Shown here piece after piece: positions 36,008 through 47,074 of a DNA stretch of 64,000 bases. A program made the translations under genes and the position numbers. The notes beneath the pieces are model-generated. The model made no database searches. It was not told where the DNA came from and saw nothing but the letters and a program-made list of their open reading frames with translations. Numbering within the stretch: the stretch's first letter is position 1; the number at the start of each line of letters is the position of its first letter. Source of the stretch: Cupriavidus sp. P-10 (GTDB lineage Bacteria > Pseudomonadota > Gammaproteobacteria > Burkholderiales > Burkholderiaceae); assembly GCF_003402535.2 (NCBI RefSeq), contig NZ_AP025170.1:2976001-3040000 (forward strand), in the 5' to 3' direction.

Positions 36008-36219
36008 CGGCAGCGAAGACTGGTGGCAACGGACGGCTGGCATGGGGCGGGAGCGCAGGCAAATAGCCGTTATCACGCCCGGCCCGGCGGCAAGCACGCC
36101 CGTGGCCTTACAATATCGGATTCGCCGATTGTACCCATGCCGGCTGCCACCACGGGCGGCGAGTGCCGCTTTGTGCCTCGCTTTCCGACCCGTCGCAGGC
36201 CCCGCGCGCCGTTTCCACG

Positions 36220-37299
36220 ATGTTGACGCTTTCCGATTTCGATTTTCCGCTGCCGCCAGAACTGATCGCCCAGAGCGCGCTGCCTGACCGCAGCGCCAGC
36301 CGGCTGCTGGTGGTGGAACGGGTCGCACCCGCCGATACCGCCGATGCGGTGCGCCTGGTCGACCGTGCCTTCAGTGACATCGTCGACTACCTCCGCCCCG
36401 AAGACCTGCTGGTCTTCAACGACACGCGCGTGATCAAGGCACGCTTCTTCGGCCACAAGCCCAGCGGCGGCAAGGTCGAGGTGCTGGTCGAGCGCGTGCT
36501 GGACGCGCATACCGTGCTGGCCCAGGTACGCGCCTCCAAGACGCCCGCCGAGGGCAGCGCGCTGCACCTGGCCGAAGACGCCTTCGCGGTGACGGTTGGG
36601 CCGCGCGTGGACCAGTTCTTCACGCTGCGCTTCCCCGAGCCGGCGCTCGACCTGATCGAGCGCTTTGGCCGCCTGCCGCTGCCGCCTTACATCACGCACG
36701 ATCCCGACGCCTACGACGAAACCCGCTACCAGACTGTCTACGCGCGCAATCCGGGCGCCGTGGCGGCGCCGACCGCTGGCCTGCATTTCGACGACGCGCT
36801 ATTCGCCCGCCTCGATGCCGCCGGCGTTCGCCGCGCCTTCCTGACGCTGCACGTGGGTGCCGGCACCTTCCAGCCGGTGCGCACCGAGAACCTGGCCGAG
36901 CACAAGATGCACTCGGAGTGGTACGCCGTCTCCGAGGCACTGGCCCAGGCCGTGCGCGAGACCCGCGCCCGCGGGGGCCGCGTGATCGCGGTCGGCACCA
37001 CGTCGCTGCGCGCACTGGAATCGGCCGCGCAGCCTGACGGCACGCTGGCCGCCGGCAGCGGCGACACCGATATCTTCATCACCCCGGGCTACCGTTTCCG
37101 GCTGGTCGATGCCCTGATCACCAACTTCCACCTGCCCAAGTCGACGCTGCTGATGCTGGTGTCGGCGCTGGCCGGCGTGGAAGCCATCCGCGCCACCTAC
37201 CGCCATGCGGTCGAGCAGCGCTACCGCTTCTTCAGCTACGGCGACGCGATGCTGCTGACGCGCCGGAATGATGCCGATACCGCAGATACCGCGGCCTGA
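36220..37299 (+). CDS. queA: S-adenosylmethionine:tRNA ribosyltransferase-isomerase
   Basis: This 359-residue enzyme makes epoxyqueuosine in tRNA by transferring the ribosyl part of SAM. It begins with [15 protein letters not shown] and includes the family segments [33 protein letters not shown] and the C-terminal [16 protein letters not shown]. The ATG at 36220 fits the conserved N-terminus. TACAAT at 36109-36114 may be its -10. tgt follows after 15 bases, the conserved queA-tgt order. Confidence 0.97.
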   Translation: MLTLSDFDFPLPPELIAQSALPDRSASRLLVVERVAPADTADAVRLVDRAFSDIVDYLRPEDLLVFNDTRVIKARFFGHKPSGGKVEVLVERVLDAHTVLAQVRASKTPAEGSALHLAEDAFAVTVGPRVDQFFTLRFPEPALDLIERFGRLPLPPYITHDPDAYDETRYQTVYARNPGAVAAPTAGLHFDDALFARLDAAGVRRAFLTLHVGAGTFQPVRTENLAEHKMHSEWYAVSEALAQAVRETRARGGRVIAVGTTSLRALESAAQPDGTLAAGSGDTDIFITPGYRFRLVDALITNFHLPKSTLLMLVSALAGVEAIRATYRHAVEQRYRFFSYGDAMLLTRRNDADTADTAA

Positions 37300-38445
<1,146 letters not shown>

Positions 38446-38666
38446 AATCGATGCAGCGGCGCGAACTTTCGCGCCGCCGCCGGTCGAATACCGGGGTTGC
38501 CTGCGGACGGCTTGCGTTACCCGGCGCACTGCCCGCCGGCACGTGCCGCGAGTCGCCCTGAAAGCACCCCGAAGAAACCCGCATTCCGCCCTAGAATGCC
38601 AAAGGGGGCAAGATGCGAATGGTAGAATGATCGATTACTTGACTGACTTTGTGACGGAGAATCAAC

Positions 38667-38993
38667 GTGCTGATTTCTAACGCATTTGCCCAGACCGCCG
38701 GTTCCGGCGGCGCGGCTGGCGGCCTGATGAGCTTCCTGCCCATCATCCTGATGTTTGGTGTGCTGTGGTTCATCATGATCCGCCCCCAAATGAAGCGCCA
38801 GAAAGAATCGAAGGCAATGCTCGAAGCACTGGCCAAGAACGACGAAGTCGTCACCGCCGGCGGCATCCTGGGCCGTGTGACCAAGGTCACCGACCAGTAC
38901 GTCAGCCTGGAAATCGCGGAAGGCACCGAAATCACCGTCCAGAAGAACGCCGTGACCACGGTGCTGCCGAAGGGTTCGCTGAAGGCGCTCTGA
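38667..38993 (+). CDS. yajC: Preprotein translocase accessory subunit YajC
   Basis: This 108-residue single-pass inner-membrane protein is part of the SecDF-YajC complex. The hydrophobic helix is about residues 20-37 (LMSFLPIILMFGVLWF), followed by the conserved IMIRPQMKRQKE and GGILGRVTKV. The start is a GTG at 38667. TAGAAT hexamers at 38592-38597 and 38624-38629 could be -10 elements for a separate yajC-secDF transcript. Confidence 0.95.
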   Translation: MLISNAFAQTAGSGGAAGGLMSFLPIILMFGVLWFIMIRPQMKRQKESKAMLEALAKNDEVVTAGGILGRVTKVTDQYVSLEIAEGTEITVQKNAVTTVLPKGSLKAL

Positions 38994-39211
38994 TCCGCCG
39001 ATCGCCCCGATCGACTAAGCGACTCCCGCCTTTGTCTTTTCCGGCATGCCCGTTCGCGCATGCCCCGGCAGCCGCCTGATCCAGCCCACCAGAGCCTCCG
39101 TGGCTCCGTTGAGTGGCTGCCAGGCGGCTGTTTGCCAAACCGGTTCGGCCCCGCCGACGTGGCGCGCCACGCCTGCGCCGGCCCCGCCAACCGCTGAATG
39201 ACTGGCCCGAG

Positions 39212-41083
39212 ATGAATCGTTATCCGCTTTGGAAATACCTCGTGATCCTGGTGGCGCTGACCATCGGCATCCTTTACACCTTGCCGAACTTCTTCGGCGA
39301 GGCACCCGCCGTGCAGGTGTCCTCGGGCAAGGCCACGGTCAAGGTCGACCTGTCCATGCAGAAGCAGGTCGAAGAGATCCTGGCGCAGAACCAGCTGCAG
39401 CCTGATGGCGTGTTCTTTGACATTTCCGGCCAGTCCGGCTCGGTCAAGGCACGCTTCCGCACCACCGACGAGCAGCTCAAGGCCAAGGACGTACTGTCGC
39501 GCACGCTCAACCCCGACGCCGCCGACCCCGCCTACGTGGTCGCGCTGAACCTGCTGTCGGGTTCGCCGCGCTGGCTGACCTCGCTGCACGCGCTGCCGAT
39601 GTACCTGGGCCTGGACCTGCGCGGCGGCGTGCACTTCCTGCTGCAGGTCGACATGAAGGGCGCCGTCGACAAAAAGCTCGACAGCCTGGCCGGCGACGCG
39701 CGCACGCTGCTGCGCGACAAGAATATCCGCCATGGCGGCATCGACCGCGACGGCGAGCGCCTGACGGTGCGCTTCAACAACGCCGAAGATGCCAACCGCG
39801 CGCGGCCCATCCTGGCCGACAACCTGCGCGAAGTGGCCTTCGCCATGGACGGCAACAATATCGTCGGCACCTTCACCGAAGCCGCCCGCAAGGCGGTTCA
39901 GGACGCTGCCGTCAAGCAGAACATCACCACGCTGCACAACCGCGTCAACGAACTGGGCGTGGCCGAGCCGGTGATCCAGCAGCAAGGCGCCGACCGTATC
40001 GTGGTGCAGCTGCCGGGCGTGCAGGACACCGCCAAGGCCAAGGACATCATCGGCCGCACCGCCACGCTGGAAGCGCGCCTGGTGGACAACGACGCGCCGC
40101 GCAGCCCGCGCCCGGGCGACCCGGTCCCGTTCGGCAGCGAGCTGTTCACGCAAGGCAATGGCGCCCCGGTCGTGCTGAAGAAGCAGGTCATCTTCACCGG
40201 CGACCGCATCGAAAGCGCCTCGGCCGGCTTCGACCAGAACCAGCAGCCTTCGGTCAACATCAAGCTCGACGCCCAGGGCGGCCGGGTCCTGCGCGACGTC
40301 TCGCGCGAGAACCTGAAGAAGCCGATGGCGATCGTGCTGTTCGAGAAGGGCAAGGGCGAAGTGCTGACGGTGGCGACGATCCAGTCCGAACTGGGTTCGA
40401 GCTTCCAGATCACCGGCTCCTACTCCACCGAAGCCGCCAACGACCTGGCCCTGCTGCTGCGCGCCGGCTCGCTGGCCGCGCCGATGGAGATCATCGAAGA
40501 GCGCACCATCGGCCCGTCGCTGGGTGCCGACAACATCCAGAAGGGTTTTGACTCGGTCGCCTACGGCTTTGCCGCCATCGCCGTGTTCATGATCCTGTAC
40601 TACATGCTGTTCGGCGTGTTCTCGGTGGTGGCGCTGGGCGTGAACCTGCTGCTGCTGATCGCGGTGCTGTCGATGCTGCAGGCCACGCTGACGCTGCCGG
40701 GCATTGCCGCTATCGCGCTGGTGCTGGGCATGGCCATCGACGCCAACGTGCTGATCAACGAGCGTATCCGCGAGGAGTTGCGCGCCGGGGCATCGCCGCA
40801 GATGGCAATCGCGGTCGGCTTCGAGCGCGCCTGGGCCACCATCCTGGACTCGAACGTGACCACGCTGATCGCCGGCCTGGCGCTGCTGGCCTTCGGCTCG
40901 GGCCCGGTGCGCGGCTTTGCCGTGGTGCACTGCCTGGGCATCCTGACCTCGATGTTCTCGGCGGTGTTCTTCAACCGCGGCCTGGTCAACCTCTGGTACG
41001 GCCGCAAGAAGAAGCTGCAGAGCGTGGCCATCGGCCAGATCTGGAAGCCGGGCAACGCCACTGACACGCCGGTCGCCAAGTAA
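39212..41083 (+). CDS. secD: Protein translocase subunit SecD
   Basis: This 623-residue membrane protein couples the proton gradient to late steps of Sec export. TM1 is at residues about 7-25, followed by a large periplasmic domain that begins after the LGLDLRGGVHFLLQVD motif. The C-terminal five helices contain ALVLGMAIDANVLINERIREE, the conserved D4-like region. I use the ATG at 39212 because it starts just before TM1; the longer frame adds 33 Arg/Pro-rich residues. Confidence 0.97.
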   Translation: MNRYPLWKYLVILVALTIGILYTLPNFFGEAPAVQVSSGKATVKVDLSMQKQVEEILAQNQLQPDGVFFDISGQSGSVKARFRTTDEQLKAKDVLSRTLNPDAADPAYVVALNLLSGSPRWLTSLHALPMYLGLDLRGGVHFLLQVDMKGAVDKKLDSLAGDARTLLRDKNIRHGGIDRDGERLTVRFNNAEDANRARPILADNLREVAFAMDGNNIVGTFTEAARKAVQDAAVKQNITTLHNRVNELGVAEPVIQQQGADRIVVQLPGVQDTAKAKDIIGRTATLEARLVDNDAPRSPRPGDPVPFGSELFTQGNGAPVVLKKQVIFTGDRIESASAGFDQNQQPSVNIKLDAQGGRVLRDVSRENLKKPMAIVLFEKGKGEVLTVATIQSELGSSFQITGSYSTEAANDLALLLRAGSLAAPMEIIEERTIGPSLGADNIQKGFDSVAYGFAAIAVFMILYYMLFGVFSVVALGVNLLLLIAVLSMLQATLTLPGIAAIALVLGMAIDANVLINERIREELRAGASPQMAIAVGFERAWATILDSNVTTLIAGLALLAFGSGPVRGFAVVHCLGILTSMFSAVFFNRGLVNLWYGRKKKLQSVAIGQIWKPGNATDTPVAK

Positions 41084-41135
41084 GCGACCCGCACCGTCGA
41101 TCAGCAACAACCAGCAGTACTGAACAGGATTCAAC

Positions 41136-42107
41136 ATGGAATTCTTCCGCATCCGGCGCGACATTCCGTTCATGAAGCACGCGTTGGTCTTCAACGTGAT
41201 CTCCTTCGTGACGTTTGCCGCGGCCGTGTTCTTCCTCTGGCAAAAGGGCCTGCACCTGTCGATCGAATTCACCGGCGGCACGGTGATGGAGGTCAGCTAC
41301 CAGCAGGCGGCCGACCTGGAAAAGATCCGCGGCCAGGTGGGCAAGCTGGGCTATACCGACGTGCAGGTGCAGAACTTCGGCACCTCGCGCGACGTGATGA
41401 TCCGCCTGCCGCTGCAGAAGGGCCCGGACGGCAAGCCAGTCACCTCGGCCCAGCAGAGCGAGCAGGTGATGGGCGCGCTGCAGGCCGCCTCGCCCGACGT
41501 CAAGCTGCAACGGGTCGAGTTCGTCGGCCCGCAGGTGGGCAAGGAGCTGGCCACCGACGGCCTGCTGGCGCTGCTGTGCGTGGTGGCGGGTATCGTGATC
41601 TACCTGTCGTTCCGCTTTGAATGGAAGTTCGCGGTGGCGGGCATCATCGCCAACCTGCACGACATCGTCATCATCCTGGGCTTCTTCGCCTACTTCCAGT
41701 GGGAGTTCTCGCTGTCGGTGCTGGCGGCGATCCTGGCGGTGCTGGGTTACTCGGTCAACGAATCGGTCGTTATCTTCGACCGGATCCGCGAGGCCTTCCG
41801 CAAGTACCGCAAGATGACCACCCACGAGGTCATCGACCACGCGATCACCAGCACCATGTCGCGGACCATCATCACCCACGGCTCGACCGAGATGATGGTG
41901 CTGTCGATGTTCTTCTTCGGCGGCCCGACGCTGCACTACTTCGCGCTGGCGCTGACGGTGGGTATCCTGTTCGGTATCTATTCGTCGGTGTTCGTGGCCG
42001 CGGCGCTGGCCATGTGGCTGGGCGTGAAGCGCGAGGACCTGGTCAAGGGCGAAAAGAAGGGAGAGTCGACCGACCGGAACGATCCGAACTTCGGGGCGCA
42101 GGCCTGA
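41136..42107 (+). CDS. secF: Protein translocase subunit SecF
   Basis: This 323-residue partner of SecD has TM1 at about 15-35, the IEFTGGTVMEVSY motif and a smaller periplasmic domain. The C-terminal helices contain AVLGYSVNESVVIFDRIREAF and the STMSRTIITHGSTEM region. It follows secD by 52 bases and ends before a bidirectional terminator. Confidence 0.97.
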   Translation: MEFFRIRRDIPFMKHALVFNVISFVTFAAAVFFLWQKGLHLSIEFTGGTVMEVSYQQAADLEKIRGQVGKLGYTDVQVQNFGTSRDVMIRLPLQKGPDGKPVTSAQQSEQVMGALQAASPDVKLQRVEFVGPQVGKELATDGLLALLCVVAGIVIYLSFRFEWKFAVAGIIANLHDIVIILGFFAYFQWEFSLSVLAAILAVLGYSVNESVVIFDRIREAFRKYRKMTTHEVIDHAITSTMSRTIITHGSTEMMVLSMFFFGGPTLHYFALALTVGILFGIYSSVFVAAALAMWLGVKREDLVKGEKKGESTDRNDPNFGAQA

Positions 42108-42128
42108 CGGTCCGCTGCTACGACAAAT

Positions 42129-42155
42129 AAAATGGCGCCCGGGGCGCCATTTTTA
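42129..42155. terminator. Bidirectional terminator between secF and phcQ
   Basis: ATGGCGCC (42132-42139) and GGCGCCAT (42143-42150) form the stem, with TTTTTATT on the plus-strand side and TTTTATTT on the minus-strand side. It should end both converging transcripts. Confidence 0.9.
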
Positions 42156-42175
42156 TTGGGGCGGATGCAACCGTA

Positions 42176-43183
42176 TCAGGCCTGCTCCGAGAACCGCTCG
42201 ATCCACGCCGCCAGCCGGTCGGCCGCGAACGTCTCCGTGCGCGGTGCTGCCCGGCACAGGATGGTGTTCCCATCGCGCGCGAACTGCAGCGCGCCGCCGG
42301 CCTCGTCCAGCCACAGCAGGCTGGCCAGCCAGGCCGCGTGATGGGGCGACACCGGCGTGCCCACCGGCTGCGCCAGGAACTCGGCCAGCGCAGCCGGCGT
42401 GGTCCACACCACGGCATCGCCGTCGCGGCGCACCACGTCGCTGCCCAGCGCGTCGGCAATGACCACGACCGCGTCAGCCGCGCCCTTGCCCGCGTTGGCA
42501 CTGCGCAGCGCCGCCAGCCGGATGCCCACGGCATGGCCAAAGCTGCCGCTGCGCTCGGACTCGGCGCGCACCAGGTCGGCATAGTCCATGCGCTGCCAGT
42601 CCGGGTCGGCGTTTTTGGCGCCGGCCAGGTCGGCCGCCGCCAGGTAGGTTTCGACCGGCTGGAAGCGGCCCGGGCCGATCAGGCTGGCGCACAGCGCATG
42701 CAGCATGCCGATCCGGGTGGCCACGGTCTGTGTCTGCAGCACCGCCAGTTTCTCGCGCACCAGCTGGTCGCGCTCCTTGCGCAGGCCCGCCAGCTCCAGC
42801 GCCTGCTTCAGTTCCATGCGCAGCGCGGTGATGTCCCACGGCTTCTTGATATAGCGGTGGATCTGGCCCTGGTTGACCGCCTCTACGGTCTGGTCCAGCT
42901 CGGAATAGGCCGTGGTCAGTATGCGCACGATATGCGGGTAGCGTTCGCGCGCATAGCGCAGCAGTTCGTTCCCGTATTCGCCGGGCATGCGCTGGTCGGA
43001 CACCAGCACCGCGAGGCTGTCGGCATGGGCGTCAAGCAGCGCCTTGCCCTCCTCCACCGAGCCGCCGGTCACCACCGGAGCCAGCGCCCCGATGGCGCGC
43101 TGGAAATACTTCACGGCGGTTGCTTCGTCATCGACGAACAGAATCGCCGGGGGTGGTGCCTGGGTGGCATTCGGTTCGCTCAT
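42176..43183 (-). CDS. phcQ: Quorum-sensing response regulator PhcQ
   Basis: This 335-residue protein has an N-terminal receiver domain (phospho-acceptor Asp63 in VLVSDQRMPG, acidic pocket VDDE at 17-20, Lys in YIKKPW at 111-116) and a C-terminal region of about 190 residues without a recognisable DNA-binding or output domain. It is the last gene of a four-gene operon matching R. solanacearum phcB-phcS-phcR-phcQ, where PhcQ is the main regulator of quorum-sensing-dependent genes. Its ATG overlaps the phcR stop (ATGA), so translation is coupled. Confidence 0.88.
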   Translation of the reverse strand: MSEPNATQAPPPAILFVDDEATAVKYFQRAIGALAPVVTGGSVEEGKALLDAHADSLAVLVSDQRMPGEYGNELLRYARERYPHIVRILTTAYSELDQTVEAVNQGQIHRYIKKPWDITALRMELKQALELAGLRKERDQLVREKLAVLQTQTVATRIGMLHALCASLIGPGRFQPVETYLAAADLAGAKNADPDWQRMDYADLVRAESERSGSFGHAVGIRLAALRSANAGKGAADAVVVIADALGSDVVRRDGDAVVWTTPAALAEFLAQPVGTPVSPHHAAWLASLLWLDEAGGALQFARDGNTILCRAAPRTETFAADRLAAWIERFSEQA

Positions 43184-44322
43184 CGGTCACTCCTAATCAT
43201 TCGATTCTTGAAACTTGGAAAGTCCAGCGTCACGGTCGTGCCGGCGCCGGACGCGGATGCGATCCGGATGCCGCCGCCAAAGGACTGCATGACGCGGTTG
43301 CAAAAAATCATGCCCAGGCCGCTGCCGCCGGCACCGGCATGGGTGGTCACGGGATCGACCAGCAGGCGCTCCATCACCTCGGGCGGGATGCCGGGGCCGT
43401 TGTCGCTGATGTGGATTTCCTGGTGCGGCTGGGCCACCACCACGAAGCGCAGCGCCGGCGACGGCGTGCCGGCGAGCGCGCGCAGCGCGTTGCTCATCAC
43501 AGACGACAGCACCAGCGCCACGCAGTTGGGCAGCGTCTGCACCGGGAAATCGCCGTGCATCTCGACCTGCACCCACTGGCGCTGGCCGCCGGAGAACGGG
43601 TAGGTATCGAGCAGCGACGCCACCAGCGCACCCGCGCTGACTTCGGCGCCGGGCTCGGGCCGCGCCGGCTTGCTGCCGGCACTGTTGCGCACCGACTGCA
43701 GGAATGACGACAGCACCGCCAGGCAATATTGCGCGTTGTCGTGCATGGCGCTGGCGGCCTGGCCGATCTCGCCCTGGCGCTGCTCGCTGTATTCGCCCGC
43801 GACCCGGCTTTCGATGCCTCGCGCGAAGTTGGCGATGGCCGCCAGCGGCGTGTTCAGCTCGTGCGCCAGGAAGGCCAGGGTCTCGTCGATCGCCATCAGC
43901 CGGTGCTGGCGCAGCGCGCGTTCGCGGTGGCGCTCGCCGGCCAGGCGCAGCACTTCGCGCACGTGGGCCACGCTCAGCGGCTTTTCAAGGATGCGGAAAA
44001 CCTCGCCACTGTTGACCGTCTGCAGCAGCATGTCCTTGTCGGCATACGCCGTCACCAGGATGCGCACGATCTGCGGGTAAAGCTGCGCCACTTCGCGCAG
44101 CAGTTCGCCGCCATCGCGGCCGGGCATGCGGAAGTCGGTCACCAGGACGGCGATGCGCTGGCCATCGGTGGCGAGCGTGGCGATCGCCTCGTCGGCACTG
44201 GCAGCCAGCAGTACCTCATACTCCGAGCCCACTGCGCGCGCGAAATACTTGCGCGCCATATCCTCGTCGTCGACGTAAAGCAGGGTCGGCCGCGCTTGCT
44301 GCACCTCGGTCAGGGCACTCAT
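43180..44322 (-). CDS. phcR: Hybrid response regulator-histidine kinase PhcR
   Basis: This 380-residue soluble protein has an N-terminal receiver (Asp63 in VLVTDFRMPG) followed by a histidine kinase core. Its H-box His154 is in FLAHELNTPL and its ATPase domain has N, G1 and G2 boxes (ISDNGPGIPP and GSGLGM). This order, receiver first and kinase second, is unusual and matches PhcR of Ralstonia, which is thought to take phosphate from PhcS. It starts 6 bases after phcS and overlaps phcQ by four bases. Confidence 0.9.
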   Translation of the reverse strand: MSALTEVQQARPTLLYVDDEDMARKYFARAVGSEYEVLLAASADEAIATLATDGQRIAVLVTDFRMPGRDGGELLREVAQLYPQIVRILVTAYADKDMLLQTVNSGEVFRILEKPLSVAHVREVLRLAGERHRERALRQHRLMAIDETLAFLAHELNTPLAAIANFARGIESRVAGEYSEQRQGEIGQAASAMHDNAQYCLAVLSSFLQSVRNSAGSKPARPEPGAEVSAGALVASLLDTYPFSGGQRQWVQVEMHGDFPVQTLPNCVALVLSSVMSNALRALAGTPSPALRFVVVAQPHQEIHISDNGPGIPPEVMERLLVDPVTTHAGAGGSGLGMIFCNRVMQSFGGGIRIASASGAGTTVTLDFPSFKNRMIRSDR

Positions 44323-44328
44323 GACGGC

Positions 44329-45660
44329 TTACTCCGCGCGCGGCAGGTCGAAGCTGAACGCGGCCCACTGCCCCAGCTCGCTCTCGGCGAAGAGCTGGCC
44401 GCCATGGCGCTCGATCACGGCGTAGCTGATCGACAGTCCCAGCCCCAGGCCCTGCCCCACGTCGCGCGTGGTGAAGAAGGGCTCGAACACGCGCGCCAGG
44501 TTTTCCTCGGCGATGCCGGGGCCGTTGTCGCGCACCGTGACGTGGAGCCGGCTGTCGGCCCAGCGCACCGTGGTATGGATCGCCGGCGCGGCCGTGCCGG
44601 CCTTGCGCATGGCCAGCGCGGCGTTGGAGAAGAGGTTGATCAGCACGCCGATGACCGCGGCCTCGTCGCCCAGCACCAGGGTGTCGCCCGGCAACTCGCG
44701 CGTCACCTTGACGCCGCGCAGTTCGTGCGCGGTCAGGCGGATCGACGAATCGAGCGCCTTCTCGAACAGGAACGGCGTGCCCTCCACCTCCGCACCCGGC
44801 TTGCGGTAGGCGAAGGTCTTCAGGTCGGACACGATATGCTGGATGCGCTGCATGCCCTGCTTGGCATCGACCAGGCATTCGGTCAGCGATTCGCTCTCCT
44901 TGGCCTGCGGCTCTTCCATCGCCACCTCGATCGCCATCAGGCAGAAGTTGACGGGGTTGTTGACCTCATGCAGCAGCCCGGCCGCCAGCGTACCGATCGC
45001 GGCCATCTTTTCCTGCTGCAGCATCTGGCCCTTGATGTCGACCAGCTTGCGGTTGATCACTTCCAGCTCGGCGTTCTTCTCGGCCACTTCCGCTTTCAGG
45101 CGGAACAGGATGAAACGCGCGCGCTCGTTAAAGAAGGTATAGACCCCGCTGGCCGCCGCCGCGAACAACAGGAACAGCGAGTTGACGATGAAGGTACCCA
45201 TCGGCTCGATGCCCCCGGCGTGGAACAGGCACGCCAGCACGTACAGCAGGTACGAAAGCAGGCCAAAGACCAGGTTCTGCCACAGCCCGAACGGCAGCGC
45301 GATGCCCGAGGCGAAGATCGCCAGGTTCAGGCCGACGTAGTAAGGCGACTGCACCCCTTCGGTCTGCGAGATCATCCACGCGATCATGATCTGCGGCAGC
45401 AGCAGCCAGGTCAGCGTCAGCCAGGGCGCGAACCGGCGCCCGATGGCGCTGTACAGCATCACCACCACGCCCGCGATCAGCAGCGACACCACCACGCGCG
45501 CCACCGCGAATGCCAGCTGCTGCTGCGGATACTGGCCGTAGTCGAGCCCGACGCCGAGCAGGACCAGCACGATCGCGGTATAGGCGCCGCCGCGGCTGAA
45601 CGCCAGGCGGAAGTCGGCCAGCTCGGACTGGTAGCCGGCGTAGAGTTGGTTGGTGCTCAT
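44329..45660 (-). CDS. phcS: Quorum-sensing sensor histidine kinase PhcS
   Basis: This 443-residue inner-membrane kinase has about six hydrophobic segments in residues 25-175, a short coiled linker and the kinase core. The core has phospho-acceptor His231 in LLHEVNNPVNF, the N box (VTVRDNGPGIAEENL) and GQGLGLGLS. In Ralstonia it detects the 3-hydroxy fatty acid methyl ester made by PhcB. I use the ATG at 45660, 22 bases after the phcB stop; a longer start would overlap phcB. Confidence 0.9.
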   Translation of the reverse strand: MSTNQLYAGYQSELADFRLAFSRGGAYTAIVLVLLGVGLDYGQYPQQQLAFAVARVVVSLLIAGVVVMLYSAIGRRFAPWLTLTWLLLPQIMIAWMISQTEGVQSPYYVGLNLAIFASGIALPFGLWQNLVFGLLSYLLYVLACLFHAGGIEPMGTFIVNSLFLLFAAAASGVYTFFNERARFILFRLKAEVAEKNAELEVINRKLVDIKGQMLQQEKMAAIGTLAAGLLHEVNNPVNFCLMAIEVAMEEPQAKESESLTECLVDAKQGMQRIQHIVSDLKTFAYRKPGAEVEGTPFLFEKALDSSIRLTAHELRGVKVTRELPGDTLVLGDEAAVIGVLINLFSNAALAMRKAGTAAPAIHTTVRWADSRLHVTVRDNGPGIAEENLARVFEPFFTTRDVGQGLGLGLSISYAVIERHGGQLFAESELGQWAAFSFDLPRAE

Positions 45661-45682
45661 GGGGTGGTCCGTCCGGACAGCC

Positions 45683-47074
45683 TCATTCAATGGTGGCTTC
45701 GGCAAAGACGTTGACGCCGGTGGGGTCGACGTAGATGCGGTGCGAATGCGAGTTCTCCGGCAGCAGCTGGGCCATGCCAGCGTCGTCGCGGTAAATCAGG
45801 TACCACTCGAGCAGGTGCTCCATGCCAAATTTCTCTGGATTGTTGGCATGCACGTTGGTGACCAGTACCTGGCCGCCCGAACGCGAACGCGAAGCGAAAT
45901 ACGCCAGCAGCCTCGTGCAGACCTTGTCCGACAGGTAATCGAACAGCCCCGCGCAGTAGACCGAGTCAAACTCCCGCGCACTGATATCGTCAGGCGAGAT
46001 GCGGCGCTTGAGCAGTTCGTGCACCGACTGGTGCACCATTTCCACCGACACCTTGCGCCCGGCACCGGCGGCCGCGCTTTCGATCGAGCTGCGGGTGTAG
46101 TCCAGCGTCTCTTCGCTGAAGTCGACCAGCTGGAACGACAGCAGCTCGGGGTTGGGATACTCGCGCACGAAACGCTGGATCTCGAAGGCCGGCCCGCAGC
46201 CTACGTTGAGCACGCGGAACGGGCGGCCGGCGGCACGTGCACGCTCCGCCTGGCGCGTCAGGAAGTCGACCAGCAGGTCGATGCGGTTGCGGTGCGCGGT
46301 CGCCACCGCCGCCTTCAGGAAGGCGGTATTGACGATCTGGAAGTAGGTGGTCGGGCCCTGCTGCGGATCGCTCAGGATCTGGTTGACCATCTCGTAGTCG
46401 CCGGCGTAGCCCAGCGGCTTGGTGAAGGTCCGGTACACGAACGGCGCGCGCAGCAGCAGCGGGTGCAGCGCGGACTGGGCGTAGGTGCGGTGCACCGGCG
46501 CGATTTCCGGGTCCACGCGCTCGGCCTCGCCCTCGAGCCAGTCGAGGTAGGTCTTGGTCTTGACCATGATCGGCGTGGCCAGCTCGTAGAACACGTCATC
46601 ACGCAGCTTGCCGTCTTTCTTCGGCAGCGATTCGGTCAGGTCGACCTGCTCGACCCAGCGCGACACCTCGGACAGGAACGCGCGCATCTCGTTGACCACG
46701 ATCTGGTAGTCGCGCCGGATATTGAAGCGCGTATCCCAGTCCTGCACGAACAGCTCGGCTTCGCGCGCGACCGACTTGGGCTCGTTGTTCAGGTCGGTCA
46801 GCTCGCGCCATTCGTCGATCAGCGTCAGCGATACCACCGCGGTCAGGCCGGTGTTCACCAGACTCATCACCACGGCCTTGCCTTGATAGGCGTTCTTGGC
46901 GCCCATGCGGACGCTGAGCTCGCTCAGCACCTCGCTGACCTGCACGATCGAATACGGATTGTAGATTTCCATCACCAGAGACTTTCTCTGGAGATTGATG
47001 ATCGTGCCCCGCACCTGCTCGCCCTGCGAGTTGCGGAAACTAACTACCGGATCGATTTGCGTTTTGGAATACAC
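45683..47074 (-). CDS. phcB: Autoinducer synthase PhcB (SAM-dependent methyltransferase)
   Basis: This 463-residue protein has a C-terminal class I methyltransferase domain with the SAM-binding loop VLNVGCGPAFE at 288-298 and a downstream FDSVYCAGLFDYLSD. The N-terminal 280 residues are less familiar; residues 1-85 resemble a PilZ-like beta domain only by inference. In R. solanacearum PhcB methylates a 3-hydroxy fatty acid to make the diffusible signal (3-OH PAME or 3-OH MAME). It is the first gene of the phc operon, so the 385-base region upstream should hold the promoter. Confidence 0.9.
   Translation of the reverse strand: MYSKTQIDPVVSFRNSQGEQVRGTIINLQRKSLVMEIYNPYSIVQVSEVLSELSVRMGAKNAYQGKAVVMSLVNTGLTAVVSLTLIDEWRELTDLNNEPKSVAREAELFVQDWDTRFNIRRDYQIVVNEMRAFLSEVSRWVEQVDLTESLPKKDGKLRDDVFYELATPIMVKTKTYLDWLEGEAERVDPEIAPVHRTYAQSALHPLLLRAPFVYRTFTKPLGYAGDYEMVNQILSDPQQGPTTYFQIVNTAFLKAAVATAHRNRIDLLVDFLTRQAERARAAGRPFRVLNVGCGPAFEIQRFVREYPNPELLSFQLVDFSEETLDYTRSSIESAAAGAGRKVSVEMVHQSVHELLKRRISPDDISAREFDSVYCAGLFDYLSDKVCTRLLAYFASRSRSGGQVLVTNVHANNPEKFGMEHLLEWYLIYRDDAGMAQLLPENSHSHRIYVDPTGVNVFAEATIE

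Noticed and set aside
38591..41281. An 896-codon minus-strand frame opposite yajC and secD
   Set aside because: Shadow of the strongly biased secD codon use; it has no plausible start region and an Arg/His/Gln-rich product.
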